Assembly (NCBI GenBank): GCA_002632355.1
Contig: NSJJ01000001.1
Coordinates: 1-64,000 of the forward strand
Direction: 5' to 3'
Source: Sulfuricella denitrificans
GTDB lineage: Bacteria > Pseudomonadota > Gammaproteobacteria > Burkholderiales > Sulfuricellaceae
DNA: 64,000 nt
Shown piece by piece: positions 54,446-64,000 of the stretch; the first letter of the stretch is position 1; the number at the start of each line of letters is the position of its first letter. The notes under the pieces were generated by a model. That model was not told where the DNA came from. It worked only from the letters and a program-made list of their open reading frames with translations, and did not search any database. Position numbers and translations under genes: made by a program.

Positions 54446-55249
54446 GTGGTTTTTGAGCGCAAACAACCGGGCCAGTGGAAAGCGGGCGCATTGGCGCTGC
54501 TGGTGCATGTGCTGTTCCTGGGACTGATGATTTTCGGCGTGAGCTGGCAGAATACGGAGCCGTCCGGGGTCGAGGTGGAGTTGTGGAGCGAAATGCCGGC
54601 TCCGGCCAGGGTTGCGCCGCCACAGCATAAGCCGGAACCAGCGCCGAAACCGGAACCCAGGCCCAAGCCTGTGCCGCCCGAGCCGAAACCGGAACCCAAG
54701 CCGGAGCCAAAGCAAGTGAAGGCAGACATCGAACTCAAGGCCAAGGAAGAAGAGAAAAAAAAGCGTCGTGAAGAGGAACTAAAGCAGCAGAAAGAGAAAC
54801 AGAAGCAGGAAGAAGAAAAGCGCAAACAGGAACAGGAAAAAAAGCAGAAGCAGGACGAAGAGAAGCGAAAGCTGGAGGCGCGTCAGCAGCAGGAGAGGGA
54901 GCGGGTCGAAGCAGAAAATGCACGCAAGGCCGAGTTTGCAGCACAACAGTCTGCAGGACAGAAAGTGCTGGATGACTTCACTGGACGTATCAAGGCCAAG
55001 ATCAAGCGTTTCGTTATTCTGCCCCCTGATCTTGCGGGTAATCCCCAGGCGGAGTTTGATGTCACCCTGATGCCGACTGGCGAGGTGCTGAATTTGAAGT
55101 TGACCAGAAGCAGCGGATCCAGCGCCTACGACAGCGCAGTGGAACGTGCCATTTACAAGGCTCAGCCCTTGCCGTTGCCGCCAGATCCGGGTCTGTTCGG
55201 CAAATTTCGCGAGTTGCACCTGAAGTTCAAGCCAAGAGAGGATTTATGA
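54446..55249 (+). CDS. tolA: Tol-Pal system protein TolA
   Basis: 267 residues from GTG directly after the tolR stop. N-terminal anchor ([20 protein letters not shown]), a Pro/Lys/Glu-rich spacer with KPEP-type repeats (about residues 55-90), a long Lys/Glu/Gln helical domain, and the C-terminal domain with the TonB-like fold (ITLPPDLAG-like [35 protein letters not shown]). It transmits motor force to Pal and TolB. Confidence 0.95.
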   Translation: MVFERKQPGQWKAGALALLVHVLFLGLMIFGVSWQNTEPSGVEVELWSEMPAPARVAPPQHKPEPAPKPEPRPKPVPPEPKPEPKPEPKQVKADIELKAKEEEKKKRREEELKQQKEKQKQEEEKRKQEQEKKQKQDEEKRKLEARQQQERERVEAENARKAEFAAQQSAGQKVLDDFTGRIKAKIKRFVILPPDLAGNPQAEFDVTLMPTGEVLNLKLTRSSGSSAYDSAVERAIYKAQPLPLPPDPGLFGKFRELHLKFKPREDL

Positions 55250-56529
55250 GACGCAATTTGAAGTGGTTGTTGATGCTGTGTGTGACGCTACTGGCTGTGC
55301 CGGTACAAGCTGCGCTGACGATCGAGATCACCGGGGGCGCGGGAAACCAGATCCCGGTGGCTATCGTGCCCTTTGCGGCCGAAAGCACCCAACCCCAAAG
55401 CATCAGCGGCATCGTTTCTGCCGACCTGATGCGCAGCGGCCTGTTCCGCATGGTGGATCCATCTGGTGTTCAGCCGCAGCCACACGAACCTGCGGAAGTC
55501 CGTTATCCCGACTGGCAAGGCCGCAATGCCGAGGCGCTGGTGATCGGCGGCATGACGCCGCGCCCGGATGGCCGAATCGACGTGCATTTCCGCCTTCTGG
55601 ATGTGGTCAAGCAGAATCAGCTGGCAGGCTTCAACTACACCATCGTGCCGGCACAGTTGCGCGCTACGGCACACAAGATTGCCGACGTGATTTACGAGAA
55701 GCTGACCGGCGATATCGGCGTGTTTAGTACCCGGATTGCCTATATCGTCAAGGAAGGAAAACGCTTCGAGCTGCAGGTGGCGGATGCCGACGGCTATGGC
55801 GCGCAGACCGTGATGGCGTCGCAGGAGCCGATTCTTTCCCCGGCATGGTCGCCGGACGGCGAAAAGCTGGCCTATGTGTCGTTCGAAAAGAAAAAGCCCA
55901 TCATCTACGTGCAGATGCTCAAGACCGGCGCCCGCCATGCGCTGGCCTCATTCAAGGGAAGCAACAGCGCGCCGGCCTGGTCGCCGGATGGCAGGAAACT
56001 TGCCATTGTCCTGACGCGCGACGGCCGCTCGCAGCTTTACCTGATCAACGCGGATGGCGGCAATCTGCAACGCTGGAGCGACAGCTCCGGGATCGATACC
56101 GAGCCGGATTTTTCGCCCGATGGCAAGTGGATCATCTTTACTTCCGACCGTGGCGGCAGCCCGCAGATTTATCGCATGCCTGCCGTCGGCGGTGTCGGGC
56201 AGCGCATCACTTTCGAAGGCAGTTATAATGTCTCTCCGCAATTCAGCCCGGATGGAAAGAATTTCGTTTTCATCCAGCGCAACGGCGGGCAGTTCCATGT
56301 GGCAGTGCAGGATTTTGCCACCGGACAGGTGCAGGTGCTGACCGATACCACAATGGATGAGGCGCCCAGTTATGCGCCTAATGGTAAAATGATCATTTAT
56401 GCTACGGAAGTTAACCGCCGTGGTGTTTTGGCCGCTGTTTCCAGCGATGGACGTGTGAAACAGCGTTTGTCTGTACAGGCCGGGGATGTGCGTGAACCGG
56501 CATGGGGTCCTTTGTTGAAAAATCAGTAA
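55246..56529 (+). CDS. tolB: Tol-Pal system protein TolB
   Basis: 427 residues. Signal peptide (about 1-22, ending VQA), an N-terminal alpha/beta domain, and a six-blade beta-propeller with repeated SPDG motifs ([51 protein letters not shown]). Periplasmic partner of Pal and TolA. The start overlaps tolA by 4 bases. Confidence 0.97.
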   Translation: MRRNLKWLLMLCVTLLAVPVQAALTIEITGGAGNQIPVAIVPFAAESTQPQSISGIVSADLMRSGLFRMVDPSGVQPQPHEPAEVRYPDWQGRNAEALVIGGMTPRPDGRIDVHFRLLDVVKQNQLAGFNYTIVPAQLRATAHKIADVIYEKLTGDIGVFSTRIAYIVKEGKRFELQVADADGYGAQTVMASQEPILSPAWSPDGEKLAYVSFEKKKPIIYVQMLKTGARHALASFKGSNSAPAWSPDGRKLAIVLTRDGRSQLYLINADGGNLQRWSDSSGIDTEPDFSPDGKWIIFTSDRGGSPQIYRMPAVGGVGQRITFEGSYNVSPQFSPDGKNFVFIQRNGGQFHVAVQDFATGQVQVLTDTTMDEAPSYAPNGKMIIYATEVNRRGVLAAVSSDGRVKQRLSVQAGDVREPAWGPLLKNQ

Positions 56530-56550
56530 GTTAACTTTTTGGAGAATCAA

Positions 56551-57069
56551 ATGAATAAACTGTTAGTGAGCGCAATCCTGCTGGGTCTGTTATCTGCCTG
56601 TGCCAGTACTGGCGACAAGGGTCAGGGCGCGGCATCGGTCGAAGACAAGAGCCTGGGCCAGGCCGGTGCGTCGACGCAGGGTGCTCAGCAGCAGGGTATG
56701 GCAATGGACCCGCTCAAGGACCCGAACAATATCCTTTCCAAGCGTAGCGTTTATTTTGATTACGATAGCTACAGCGTCAAGAATGAATACAAGCCCATGA
56801 TCGAGGCGCATTCCCAGTACCTGAAGCAGCATGGCAACGCCAAAGCATTCGTGCAGGGCAACGCCGACGAGCGCGGCAGCCGCGAATACAACCTGGCCCT
56901 GGGTCAGAAGCGCGCCGAGAGCGTCCGGAAAGTCATGAACGTGCTGGGTGTGTCCGACAACCAGATCGAAACTGTCAGCTTTGGCGAGGAAAAGCCCAAG
57001 GCTGAGGGCCACGATGAAGCTGCCTGGGCACAGAACCGTCGCGCTGATATCGTCTACCAGGGCGAATAA
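56551..57069 (+). CDS. pal: Peptidoglycan-associated lipoprotein Pal
   Basis: 172 residues. Lipoprotein signal with lipobox LLSAC, then a Gly/Gln/Ala linker, and an OmpA-like domain (SVYFDYDSYSV, GNADERGSREYNLALGQKRAESVRKVM) that binds peptidoglycan non-covalently. ATG 56551 with GGAG upstream starts the family signal peptide; the extra four codons upstream are unlikely. Confidence 0.97.
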   Translation: MNKLLVSAILLGLLSACASTGDKGQGAASVEDKSLGQAGASTQGAQQQGMAMDPLKDPNNILSKRSVYFDYDSYSVKNEYKPMIEAHSQYLKQHGNAKAFVQGNADERGSREYNLALGQKRAESVRKVMNVLGVSDNQIETVSFGEEKPKAEGHDEAAWAQNRRADIVYQGE

Positions 57070-57071
57070 AA

Positions 57072-57920
57072 GTGCGTAGGATCGCGCTTCTACCAGCCTT
57101 GCTGCTGACGGGTGTGTGCCACGCCGGACTGTTCACGGACGACGAGGCGCAAAGAAAAATCAGCGAACTGCAGCAGTCGAACACCCAGCAGCAGACCCGG
57201 CTGGATGAGCGCTTTTCCGGTCTGGAAAACACGCAGCGCGCCCAGGGTCTGGAAATGCTTTCCCAGATGGACGCGCTGAAGGCCGAAATCAGCAAGATGC
57301 GCGGCCAGCTGGAAGTGCAGGCACATGACATCGAAACCATACAGAAACGCCAGCGTGACCTGTATGTCGATGTGGATACGCGGCTGCGCCAGCTGGAGAG
57401 CGCAGCGGCTGCGGTGCCTCCGCCTCCGCCTGTGGCAGATAACCAGCCCCGCTCCGGCAAGGATAAAAAGTTGTCCGCCAAACCCGTTGTTGCTGCAGCA
57501 GCGGTTCCTGCAAGCACGCCAGCACAGACGGCAGAAGCCGATCCGGCGCAGGAGGTGAAAACCTATGATGCCGCGTTCAACCTGTTCAGGGGCGGCAATT
57601 ACCAGGGGGCCCTGGCAGCCTTTCAGGCATTCAATCAGGCCTATCCAAAAAGCCCGCTGGCACCCAGCGCCCATTACTGGATCGGCAATTCCTACTTCAA
57701 TCTCAAGGATTTCAAGTCTGCGATTGCAAGCCAGCAGGAATTGATCAGCCTTTATCCCAAGAGTCCCAAGGTGCCGGATGCATTGCTGAATATCTCGAGT
57801 AGCCAGCAGGGTATGGGAGATATGGGCAGCGCGAGAAAAACGCTGGAGGATTTGCTGGCCCGATTCCCGCTTAGCGATGCGGCCGACAAGGCGAAATATC
57901 GCCTCGAAAACATGAAATAA
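57072..57920 (+). CDS. cpoB: Cell division coordinator CpoB (YbgF)
   Basis: 282 residues from GTG 57072, three bases after pal. Signal peptide (about 1-18), an N-terminal coiled coil (residues about 25-110) that trimerises, a Pro/Ala linker, and C-terminal TPR repeats (YDAAFNLFRGGNYQGALAAFQAFNQAYPKSPLAPSAHYWIGNSYF). Links the Tol machine to peptidoglycan synthesis at division. Confidence 0.94.
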   Translation: MRRIALLPALLLTGVCHAGLFTDDEAQRKISELQQSNTQQQTRLDERFSGLENTQRAQGLEMLSQMDALKAEISKMRGQLEVQAHDIETIQKRQRDLYVDVDTRLRQLESAAAAVPPPPPVADNQPRSGKDKKLSAKPVVAAAAVPASTPAQTAEADPAQEVKTYDAAFNLFRGGNYQGALAAFQAFNQAYPKSPLAPSAHYWIGNSYFNLKDFKSAIASQQELISLYPKSPKVPDALLNISSSQQGMGDMGSARKTLEDLLARFPLSDAADKAKYRLENMK

Positions 57921-57928
57921 GCAGTTTC

Positions 57929-58564
57929 ATGCTGCGAATCAACGAGATTTTTTATTCCCTGCAGGGGGAAACCAGCCGTGCAGGCTTGCCGACCGTATTC
58001 GTCCGCCTGACCGGCTGCCCCCTTCGTTGTGGCTATTGCGATACCTCCTATGCTTTCGATGAAGGCGAGAGTATGGATGTCTCTTCCATTCTGGATCAGG
58101 TAGCAGCCTACGCGCCGCGCTATGTCACCGTGACCGGCGGGGAGCCGCTGGCGCAGAAAGAATGCCCGGCATTGCTCAGTGCTTTATGTGATGCCGGCTA
58201 TTCAGTGTCGCTCGAAACCAGCGGCGCGCTGGATATCTCGAAGGTGGATCCGCGCGTCTCGCGCATCGTGGATGTCAAAACGCCGGGTTCCGGTGAGGTG
58301 GCAAAGAATCGCTGGGCCAATCTGGCCTTGCTGACCCCGCATGACGAACTCAAATTCGTGATCTGCGATGTGGCGGATTACGAATGGGCGCGCCAGCAGG
58401 TGCAGGACCATCAGCTCAGCGCCAGATGCCCGGTGCTGTTTTCCCCGGTGGCCGGCAGTCTTGAACCGGCGCAACTGGCCGACTGGATCTTGCGCGACCG
58501 TCTCGACGTGCGATTCCAGCTCCAGTTGCACAAGCTGCTGTGGCGCGAGGACCGGGGGCGATGA
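57929..58564 (+). CDS. queE: 7-carboxy-7-deazaguanine synthase QueE
   Basis: 211 residues of a radical SAM enzyme. N-terminal [12 protein letters not shown], then [14 protein letters not shown] (CxxxCxxC cluster) and TGGEPL. It makes 7-carboxy-7-deazaguanine for queuosine. It overlaps queC by 4 bases (ATGA), and the two follow the tol-pal genes as in many proteobacteria. Confidence 0.96.
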   Translation: MLRINEIFYSLQGETSRAGLPTVFVRLTGCPLRCGYCDTSYAFDEGESMDVSSILDQVAAYAPRYVTVTGGEPLAQKECPALLSALCDAGYSVSLETSGALDISKVDPRVSRIVDVKTPGSGEVAKNRWANLALLTPHDELKFVICDVADYEWARQQVQDHQLSARCPVLFSPVAGSLEPAQLADWILRDRLDVRFQLQLHKLLWREDRGR

Positions 58565-59229
58565 AACGCGCCGTGGTTCTGCTTTCCGGCGGGCTGGATT
58601 CTGCAACCACGCTGGCGATTGCCCGCAACCAGGGTTTCGAATGCTATTGCCTGAGCCTCGATTATGGCCAGCGCCATCGCTCCGAATTGCTGGCAGCCGA
58701 ACGGGTGGCCCAAAGCCAGGGCGCAGCGGCCCAGCGCACGGTCAAGCTGGATCTGACGCTATTTGGCGGTTCTGCACTGACAGATGCCTCGATTGCCGTG
58801 CCCGACGCGCCATCGGATGGCATCCCCATCACCTATGTGCCGGCACGCAATACCATCATGCTTTCGCTGGCCATGGCGTGGGCGGAGGTGCTTGGTGCGC
58901 AGGATATTTTCATTGGCGCCAATGCGGTGGATTATTCCGGCTATCCGGATTGCCGTCCGGAATATATCCGCGCCTTCCAGAATATGGCCAATCTGGCCAC
59001 CCGGGCCGCCATCGAAGGTGCGCCCACCACGATCCACGCGCCGCTCATAGATCTGACCAAGGCCGAAATCATTCGCCAGGGCATGGCACTTGGCGTGGAC
59101 TACGCACTGACCGTTTCCTGCTATCAGGCAGACGAGCAGGGTCGCGCCTGTGGGCGCTGCGATTCCTGCCGCCTGAGAAAGCTCGGTTTCGATCAGGCGG
59201 AAACGCCTGATCCTACCCCTTATCTTTGA
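58561..59229 (+). CDS. queC: 7-cyano-7-deazaguanine synthase QueC
   Basis: 222 residues. ATP-dependent conversion to preQ0 with the PP-loop [11 protein letters not shown] and a zinc site near the C-terminus ([21 protein letters not shown]: four Cys). ATG 58561 is in the overlap with queE. Together with QueE it supplies the queuosine pathway. Confidence 0.97.
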   Translation: MKRAVVLLSGGLDSATTLAIARNQGFECYCLSLDYGQRHRSELLAAERVAQSQGAAAQRTVKLDLTLFGGSALTDASIAVPDAPSDGIPITYVPARNTIMLSLAMAWAEVLGAQDIFIGANAVDYSGYPDCRPEYIRAFQNMANLATRAAIEGAPTTIHAPLIDLTKAEIIRQGMALGVDYALTVSCYQADEQGRACGRCDSCRLRKLGFDQAETPDPTPYL

Positions 59230-59240
59230 CCTCCCCTGTC

Positions 59241-59256
59241 TAGTACTAAAGTACTA
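59241..59256. promoter_or_regulatory. Palindromic operator TAGTACT-AA-AGTACTA upstream of the YeeE gene
   Basis: TAGTACT (59241-59247) and AGTACTA (59250-59256) form a perfect dyad with two central bases, 38 bases upstream of the predicted -35 box. This placement suits a regulator operator. No regulator gene is adjacent. Confidence 0.5.
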
Positions 59257-59293
59257 AGTATCGAATTAAATTACACTTTTTATCAAATCCTGA

Positions 59294-59321
59294 TTGTTCT
59301 TTACAGCAATTCGATTACAAT
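59294..59321 (+). promoter_or_regulatory. Predicted sigma-70 promoter of the YeeE gene
   Basis: TTGTTC (59294-59299) and TACAAT (59316-59321) are separated by 16 bases. Initiation would fall at about 59328, 43 bases ahead of the ATG with a GAGAGGGG ribosome site in between. Confidence 0.5.
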
Positions 59322-59370
59322 CTGGCTTCATTCGGAGCGATGCACTCCAGCATCTGAGAGGGGATAAAAA

Positions 59371-60555
59371 ATGATTTACGAGAGTTTTGCGCCAGCCCAG
59401 TCTTTTTTTCTCTGGGCAATTTTCGGGATTTCCCTGGTCATGGGAGCCGTGGTCAACAAAACCAATTTCTGCACCATGGGCGCGATCTCGGACTGGGTCA
59501 ACATGGGCGATACCGGACGTTTGCGCGCATGGCTTTTTGCCATCGCGGTCGCAGTGCTGGGTGTCGTCGTGCTGGAGTCGAACGGGCTGGTCAATGCTGA
59601 TGCGGCTTTCCCGCCGTATCGGGCGAACCAGCTGGTGTGGGCCGAAAACCTGCTGGGCGGCCTGATGTTCGGCATCGGCATGACGCTGGCCTCCGGCTGC
59701 GGCAACAAGGCCCTGATCCGCATCGGTGGCGGAAACATCAAGTCTGTCATGGTGTTTGCCATTATCGCGGTGATCGCCTATTACATGACCAACCCCTTCC
59801 CGGATTCCGACAAAACGCTCTTCACCGTGCTGTTCTACGACTGGATTCGTCCTCTGGCAGTGACCCTGCAAACCAAACAGGATCTGGGGTCGGTACTCGC
59901 CGGCGCGGAAAAAGCGGCTTCCACACGCCTGATGATCGGCGGTATCCTGGCAGCAGCCCTGATCGCCTTCGCTTTCAAATCACAGGATTTTCGCACCAGC
60001 CTCGATAACATTCTGGGCGGACTGGTTGTGGGTCTCGCCGTCCTCGCGGCCTGGTATGTCACCAGCAATGTCATGGTGAGCGCTGACGGGCAGAACTACT
60101 CCCTGCAAAACTTCGTGGCCGAACAGTGGGATATGTTTGCAGCAGCAGGGGACGTCAAGCCGGCAGACAGCCGTCCGCTTTCTCCGCAGTCGTTCACCTT
60201 CATCAACCCCATGGGCCAGACATTCGGCTATGCGCTCAGCGGCTTCAAGGCGACTGCCATGACCTTCGGCCTGATGGCGGTGGCGGGCGTGATTCTCGGT
60301 TCCATGCTGTGGGCTGTGGTGAGCCGCAGTTTCCGCATCGAGTGGTTTGCCTCGTTCCAGGATTTCGTGAACCACTTTGTAGGTGCCGTGCTGATGGGAT
60401 TCGGCGGCGTGCTGGCCATGGGTTGCACCATCGGACAGGCGGTGACCGGAATTTCCACTCTGGCGATTGGTTCCTTTATCGCCTTTATCGCGATTGTGAT
60501 CGGCTGTGCCGGGACCATGAAGTACCAGTACTGGAAGATGATGCGCGAAGCTTGA
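59371..60555 (+). CDS. YeeE/YedE family sulfur-compound transporter
   Basis: 394 residues with about ten membrane helices. Two internal repeats are visible, each with a Cys-containing motif: NKTNFCTMGAISDW and ASGCGNKALIRIGGGN in the first half, MGFGGVLAMGCTIGQAVTGIS in the second. These match the YeeE/YedE family (TsuA-type thiosulfate uptake and related sulfur carriers). The substrate is likely thiosulfate or another reduced sulfur species. It stands alone behind an operator-like palindrome and ends at a strong hairpin. Confidence 0.9.
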   Translation: MIYESFAPAQSFFLWAIFGISLVMGAVVNKTNFCTMGAISDWVNMGDTGRLRAWLFAIAVAVLGVVVLESNGLVNADAAFPPYRANQLVWAENLLGGLMFGIGMTLASGCGNKALIRIGGGNIKSVMVFAIIAVIAYYMTNPFPDSDKTLFTVLFYDWIRPLAVTLQTKQDLGSVLAGAEKAASTRLMIGGILAAALIAFAFKSQDFRTSLDNILGGLVVGLAVLAAWYVTSNVMVSADGQNYSLQNFVAEQWDMFAAAGDVKPADSRPLSPQSFTFINPMGQTFGYALSGFKATAMTFGLMAVAGVILGSMLWAVVSRSFRIEWFASFQDFVNHFVGAVLMGFGGVLAMGCTIGQAVTGISTLAIGSFIAFIAIVIGCAGTMKYQYWKMMREA

Positions 60556-60561
60556 TTTGCC

Positions 60562-60594
60562 GAAGGCTGGACCCTTCGAGCGGGTCTAGCCTTC
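60562..60594. terminator. Strong hairpin between the YeeE gene and ispH
   Basis: GAAGGCTGGACCC (60562-60574) and GGGTCTAGCCTTC (60582-60594) pair at 12 of 13 positions, the other being G-U, around a 7-base loop. It lies between two convergent genes and covers the ispH stop (60586-60588). No T-run follows, so termination may be factor-assisted. Confidence 0.6.
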
Positions 60595-61512
60595 CTGCAG
60601 CGCCTTGGGAAGCGGAAACGACACATTTTCCGCGATGCCATCGAGTTCCTCGACTTTCGCCCCGCCCAGTTTTTCCAGCCGCACAATGACCTCGCGCACC
60701 AGAACTTCCGGTGCAGAAGCGCCCGCTGTCACACCAACTCTTGTTTTTCCCTGCAACCATTCCGCTTTGAGCTGGCCGGCATTGTCCACCATGTAGGCTG
60801 CGGCGCCATGATTGTGCGCAACTTCGCGCAGACGATTGGAGTTGGAGCTGTTGGGCGAGCCCACCACGATCACGACATCGCACTGGTCTGCCAGTGTCTT
60901 CACCGCATCCTGGCGGTTCTGCGTGGCATAGCAGATATCATTCTTCTTGGGCCCGGTGATGGCGGGGAAGCGCTGTTTCAGGGCCTGGATGATGGCGCTG
61001 GCATCGTCCACGGAGAGCGTGGTCTGGGTCACGTAGGACAGGTTGTTTTCGTCCTGCACCACCAGCGAGGCCACGTCTTCCGGCGTTTCGACCAGATACA
61101 TGCCACCCTCGGACTGACCCATGGTGCCCTCGACTTCAGGGTGGCCTTTATGGCCGATCATGATGATTTCATTGTCGAGTCGCCGCATCTTGCCGACTTC
61201 GACGTGGACCTTGGTCACCAGCGGGCAGGTGGCGTCAAAAACCCGCAGACCGCGCGCATCGGCTTCTTTGCGCACTGCCTGGGAAACGCCATGGGCGCTG
61301 AAAATCAGGGTGCTGCCGGGCGGTACTTCGCTCAGATCCTCGATGAAAATAGCGCCCTTGGCGCGCAGATTGTCCACCACGAATTTGTTGTGCACGACTT
61401 CGTGGCGCACGTAGATCGGCGCGCCGAACTGCTCCAGGGCGCGCTCGACAATGGCGATGGCGCGATCCACACCGGCGCAGAAACCACGAGGGTTGGCGAG
61501 CAGGATTTCCAT
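60586..61512 (-). CDS. ispH: 4-hydroxy-3-methylbut-2-enyl diphosphate reductase IspH
   Basis: 308 residues. Last step of the MEP isoprenoid pathway, using a [4Fe-4S] cluster. The three cluster Cys lie in [24 protein letters not shown] and [15 protein letters not shown] 61512 gives the family start [15 protein letters not shown]. It shares one base with the fkpB stop and is the final gene of the ileS-lspA-fkpB-ispH operon. Confidence 0.98.
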   Translation of the reverse strand: MEILLANPRGFCAGVDRAIAIVERALEQFGAPIYVRHEVVHNKFVVDNLRAKGAIFIEDLSEVPPGSTLIFSAHGVSQAVRKEADARGLRVFDATCPLVTKVHVEVGKMRRLDNEIIMIGHKGHPEVEGTMGQSEGGMYLVETPEDVASLVVQDENNLSYVTQTTLSVDDASAIIQALKQRFPAITGPKKNDICYATQNRQDAVKTLADQCDVVIVVGSPNSSNSNRLREVAHNHGAAAYMVDNAGQLKAEWLQGKTRVGVTAGASAPEVLVREVIVRLEKLGGAKVEELDGIAENVSFPLPKALQEG

Positions 61513-61949
61513 TACGACTCCAGTATCTCGATGATCATGACCTCGAAGTTGACCAAGCAACCGCTCAGCGGGTGGTTGAAATCCACCGTGGCGTGGGTCG
61601 AGGTCTTGGCGATGATCTGGCCGGGCAGGGTGTCGCCTTCAGGCAAAGTGAATTCGATCAGACTGCCAACTTCGAATTCATCGTCGGCGAAGGCGTCCAG
61701 CGGCAGTTCCATCACCATTTCCGGGTTGTGGAGGCCGAAGGCCTGTTCCGCTTCCAGCTTGAAGGTGTAGCGCCTGCCGACTTCGAGGTCGATCAGGCAG
61801 GATTCCATATTGGGCTCGATTTCGCCATTGCCCAGCGTCAGGATGACCGGCTCTTCATCGTCGAAGGTATTGATGGCTTCGACGCCATCATCGGAAAACA
61901 GGCGGTAATGCAGGGCGATCCTGTCGCCCCAGAGTGCGGTGCGGGTCAT
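61512..61949 (-). CDS. fkpB: FKBP-type peptidyl-prolyl isomerase (SlpA/FkpB)
   Basis: 145 residues with an interrupted FKBP domain of the SlyD/SlpA type: [10 protein letters not shown] at the N-terminus, [15 protein letters not shown], the inserted IF domain, and [16 protein letters not shown]. No His-rich metal tail as in SlyD. Folding helper in the cytoplasm. Position between lspA and ispH is conserved in many proteobacteria; overlaps both. Confidence 0.94.
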   Translation of the reverse strand: MTRTALWGDRIALHYRLFSDDGVEAINTFDDEEPVILTLGNGEIEPNMESCLIDLEVGRRYTFKLEAEQAFGLHNPEMVMELPLDAFADDEFEVGSLIEFTLPEGDTLPGQIIAKTSTHATVDFNHPLSGCLVNFEVMIIEILES

Positions 61950-62422
61950 GATTTTTTGTCCGTCGGCTTGCGCAGGCTATCCAGGATCAGCAGCATCACG
62001 CCGCCGGTGATGGCCATATCCGCCACGTTGAACGCCGGCCAGTGATAGCCGCGATAAAAGAAATCCAGGAAATCCACCACGTAGCCCCAGCGGATGCGGT
62101 CGATCAGGTTGCCCAGCGCGCCACCCAGCACCAGGCTGAGGGCCAGGCTGAACAGGGTTTGCCGGTGGTGTTTCCGGAGCAGATGGAAGATCACGGCCGA
62201 GGCTATGCTGGCCACGGAGATAAAGAACAGCCGCTGCCAGCCGCCCGCGCCGGCGAGAAAGCTGAAAGCCGCGCCGCTGTTATGCGCCCGGACCAGATTG
62301 AAGTAGGAAGTGAGCGGCAGAATGTCGCCATAACCGAAGGCCTGTACCACCCAGTGCTTGGTCAGTTGATCGAGCGCAATGATCGCCGCGCTGCACAGCA
62401 GCCACAGGCGCCAGTCACGCAT
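61946..62422 (-). CDS. lspA: Lipoprotein signal peptidase
   Basis: 158 residues with four membrane helices. Catalytic Asp residues are in GNLIDRI and FNVADMAI, and [11 protein letters not shown] is the conserved loop. It cleaves the signal peptide of lipidated prolipoproteins, here including Pal and the Mla lipoprotein. ATG 62422 lies inside the ileS end (8-base overlap). Confidence 0.96.
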   Translation of the reverse strand: MRDWRLWLLCSAAIIALDQLTKHWVVQAFGYGDILPLTSYFNLVRAHNSGAAFSFLAGAGGWQRLFFISVASIASAVIFHLLRKHHRQTLFSLALSLVLGGALGNLIDRIRWGYVVDFLDFFYRGYHWPAFNVADMAITGGVMLLILDSLRKPTDKKS

Positions 62423-64000
62423 GGGAGCGCGCTTCCCCGTCGCCGAACAAATTGGCAACGCAGCGCCCGCACAGGGTCGGGTGATCGGCATGAGTACCGA
62501 TTTCGGCGCGATAGTGCCAGCAGCGCTCGCATTTCTGGTGCGTGCTGGCATTGACCGTGATCTTCTCTTCCGGCCCTTCCGTGATCCTGGCTTGCGAAGT
62601 GATCAGCACAAAACGCAGGTCGTCGCCCAGGCTTTGCAGCAGGCCGAACAGTTCGCTGCCGACCTGCACTTCCACTTCCGCCGCCAGCGAGGAGCCGATG
62701 GCGCCGGACACCCGCACGGTTTCCAGTTCCCTGGTGACGCGAGCGCGGAACTCGCGGATTTGCTGCCACTTCGCCAGCAGTCCGGCGGCCTGTTCCACCG
62801 CCGGGAAAGCGTGCCAGGTATGCAGGAAGATGCTGTCTTCATTATTGCCGGTCAGGGCTTTCCATGCCTCTTCCGAGGTGAAGCTGAGGATCGGTGCCAT
62901 CAGCCTGAGCAGGGAATGGGTGAGGTGGTACAGCGCATTCTGCGCCGCGCGGCGCGCGGTGGAGTCCTTGCCGGCGGTGTAGAGTCGGTCCTTGAGAATG
63001 TCGAGATAGAACCCGCCCAGGTCCTCGGAGCAAAAGGAAGTGAGCTTCTGCGCCACCAGATGGAATTCGTAGCGCCCGTAATCGGCCGCGATTTCTTCCT
63101 GGAAGCCGGATGCCAGCGCCAGCGCATAGCGGTCGATTTCGAGCCATTGCTCAACGGGTAAGCCATGCTGTTCAACATCGAAATCGGCCAGGTTGGCGAG
63201 CAGGAAACGCAGGGTGTTGCGGATGCGGCGATAGCCTTCCGTCACCCGCTTCAGAATCTCGTCGGAAATGGTCAACTCGCCGGAATAGTCGGTGGAAGCC
63301 ACCCACAGGCGCAGGATGTCGGCGCCCAGCGTATCCATCACCTTCTGCGGCGCGACCACGTTGCCCTTGGATTTGCTCATCTTGTGGCCGTGACCATCGA
63401 CCACGAAACCGTGGGTCAGCAGCGCCTTGTAGGGCGCATGGCCGTCCGTCGTGCAGCCGGTGAGGAGCGAGGACTGGAACCAGCCGCGATGCTGGTCCGA
63501 GCCTTCCAGATACAGATCGGCGGGATGGGCCAGATAGTCGCGCCGTTTCAGCACGCAGGCATGGCTGGCGCCGGAGTCGAACCACACGTCGAGGGTGTCG
63601 CTGACTTTTTTGTATGTAGTGGCGTCGGCACCCAGCAGTTCGGCGGCATCCAGGCTGAACCAGGCTTCGATGCCCTGCTGCTCCACGCGCAGGGCCACCT
63701 GCTCCAGCAGCTCCTGGGTGCGTGGGTGCAGTTCGCCGCTTTCCTTGTGCACGAACAGCGGCATTGGCACGCCCCAGTTGCGCTGGCGCGAGACGCACCA
63801 GTCGGGCCGGTTCCTGATCATGGCTTCGAGGCGGGCGCGACCCCACGAGGGGAAAAACGCGGTGTCTTCGACGGCTTTCAGCGCGGCTTCGCGCAGGCTG
63901 CTGTGAGAGCCGCTGGCTTCCATGCCGATGAACCACTGGTGCGTGGCGCGGAAAATAATCGGCGTTTTGTGGCGCCAGCAGTGGGGATAGCTGTGCTGCA
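62415..64000 (-). CDS. ileS: Isoleucyl-tRNA synthetase (C-terminal part, cut by window edge)
   Basis: The visible 528 or so residues cover the end of the catalytic domain and the C-terminal region. At the window edge the reverse-strand translation reads [22 protein letters not shown], the IleS editing/catalytic junction, and continues into [20 protein letters not shown] (class I synthetase lysine loop) is intact. The C-terminal zinc site is [12 protein letters not shown] with a second CGRC. The N-terminus, including HIGH, lies outside. Upstream member of the lspA-fkpB-ispH operon. Confidence 0.98.
   Translation of the reverse strand, partial: QHSYPHCWRHKTPIIFRATHQWFIGMEASGSHSSLREAALKAVEDTAFFPSWGRARLEAMIRNRPDWCVSRQRNWGVPMPLFVHKESGELHPRTQELLEQVALRVEQQGIEAWFSLDAAELLGADATTYKKVSDTLDVWFDSGASHACVLKRRDYLAHPADLYLEGSDQHRGWFQSSLLTGCTTDGHAPYKALLTHGFVVDGHGHKMSKSKGNVVAPQKVMDTLGADILRLWVASTDYSGELTISDEILKRVTEGYRRIRNTLRFLLANLADFDVEQHGLPVEQWLEIDRYALALASGFQEEIAADYGRYEFHLVAQKLTSFCSEDLGGFYLDILKDRLYTAGKDSTARRAAQNALYHLTHSLLRLMAPILSFTSEEAWKALTGNNEDSIFLHTWHAFPAVEQAAGLLAKWQQIREFRARVTRELETVRVSGAIGSSLAAEVEVQVGSELFGLLQSLGDDLRFVLITSQARITEGPEEKITVNASTHQKCERCWHYRAEIGTHADHPTLCGRCVANLFGDGEARSHA

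Noticed and set aside
1-64000. Prophage, insertion sequence, CRISPR array or integron
   Set aside because: No transposase, integrase, phage structural gene, repeat-spacer array or attC-like series was seen on either strand.

Overview
The window is a chromosomal stretch of a Gram-negative, respiring betaproteobacterium, most likely of the Nitrosomonadales (Sulfuricella, Gallionella and Thiobacillus relatives). This placement is inferred from gene order and protein style, not from a search. Supporting points are the tpiA-secG-tRNA-Leu-nuoA-N-DUF2818-nudF order, the yebC-ruvCAB-ybgC-tolQRAB-pal-cpoB-queE-queC order, an FdxA 7Fe ferredoxin, a YeeE/YedE sulfur transporter and many GTG/TTG starts. 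No prophage, insertion sequence or CRISPR array is visible, and no gene-free stretch exceeds 300 bases.

Layout. 1-2.7 kb: end of an unidentified gene, fdxA, then a stress module (methionine-rich secreted peptide, ECF sigma factor, NrsF anti-sigma, msrB). 2.8-8.1 kb: FemAB-like protein, selO plus a methyltransferase, and an EEP-hydrolase/clsB pair. 8.1-10.8 kb: TetR regulator, DUF2892 membrane protein, FadL-type porin and cytochrome c'-like protein. 11-17.4 kb: MFS transporter, DUF465 protein, aroC, a PRMT-like methyltransferase, an SDR and a PAS chemoreceptor. 17.6-24.3 kb: yicC, a Ser/Thr kinase and PP2C phosphatase pair, rph, rdgB, a nicotinamidase-like protein lacking its catalytic Cys, hemW and a divergent FolE-family protein. 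24.3-25.7 kb: a Fur-family repressor with a palindromic operator and three small unknown proteins. 25.8-42 kb: tpiA, secG, tRNA-Leu(GAG) and the complete 14-subunit complex I operon followed by a DUF2818 gene.

42-48 kb: a dimeric-barrel protein, nudF, a four-gene Mla-type lipid transport operon (permease with fused STAS domain, ATPase, MCE protein, lipoprotein), hemF and a glutaredoxin-like protein. 48.1-59.2 kb: a HerA-like ATPase, yebC, ruvCAB interrupted by a UPF0175 gene, the Tol-Pal operon and two queuosine genes. 59.2-64 kb: a YeeE sulfur transporter with a palindromic operator, and the convergent ileS-lspA-fkpB-ispH operon, with ileS cut by the window edge.

Most of the window is housekeeping: respiration, envelope integrity, Holliday junction repair, isoprenoid and haem synthesis, and nucleotide clean-up. 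The most informative departures are: (a) a compact SigF/NrsF/methionine-rich-peptide module with a GTAACC-N16-CGAA promoter, resembling the hypochlorite-scavenging system described in Azospira; (b) a 327-bp insertion carrying an orphan UPF0175 gene between ruvA and ruvB, bounded by exact 15-bp direct repeats that include the ruvB start; (c) two enzyme-family members whose key residues have changed (the nicotinamidase-like and FolE-like proteins); and (d) the Fur-family operator with divergently transcribed small proteins of unknown function.
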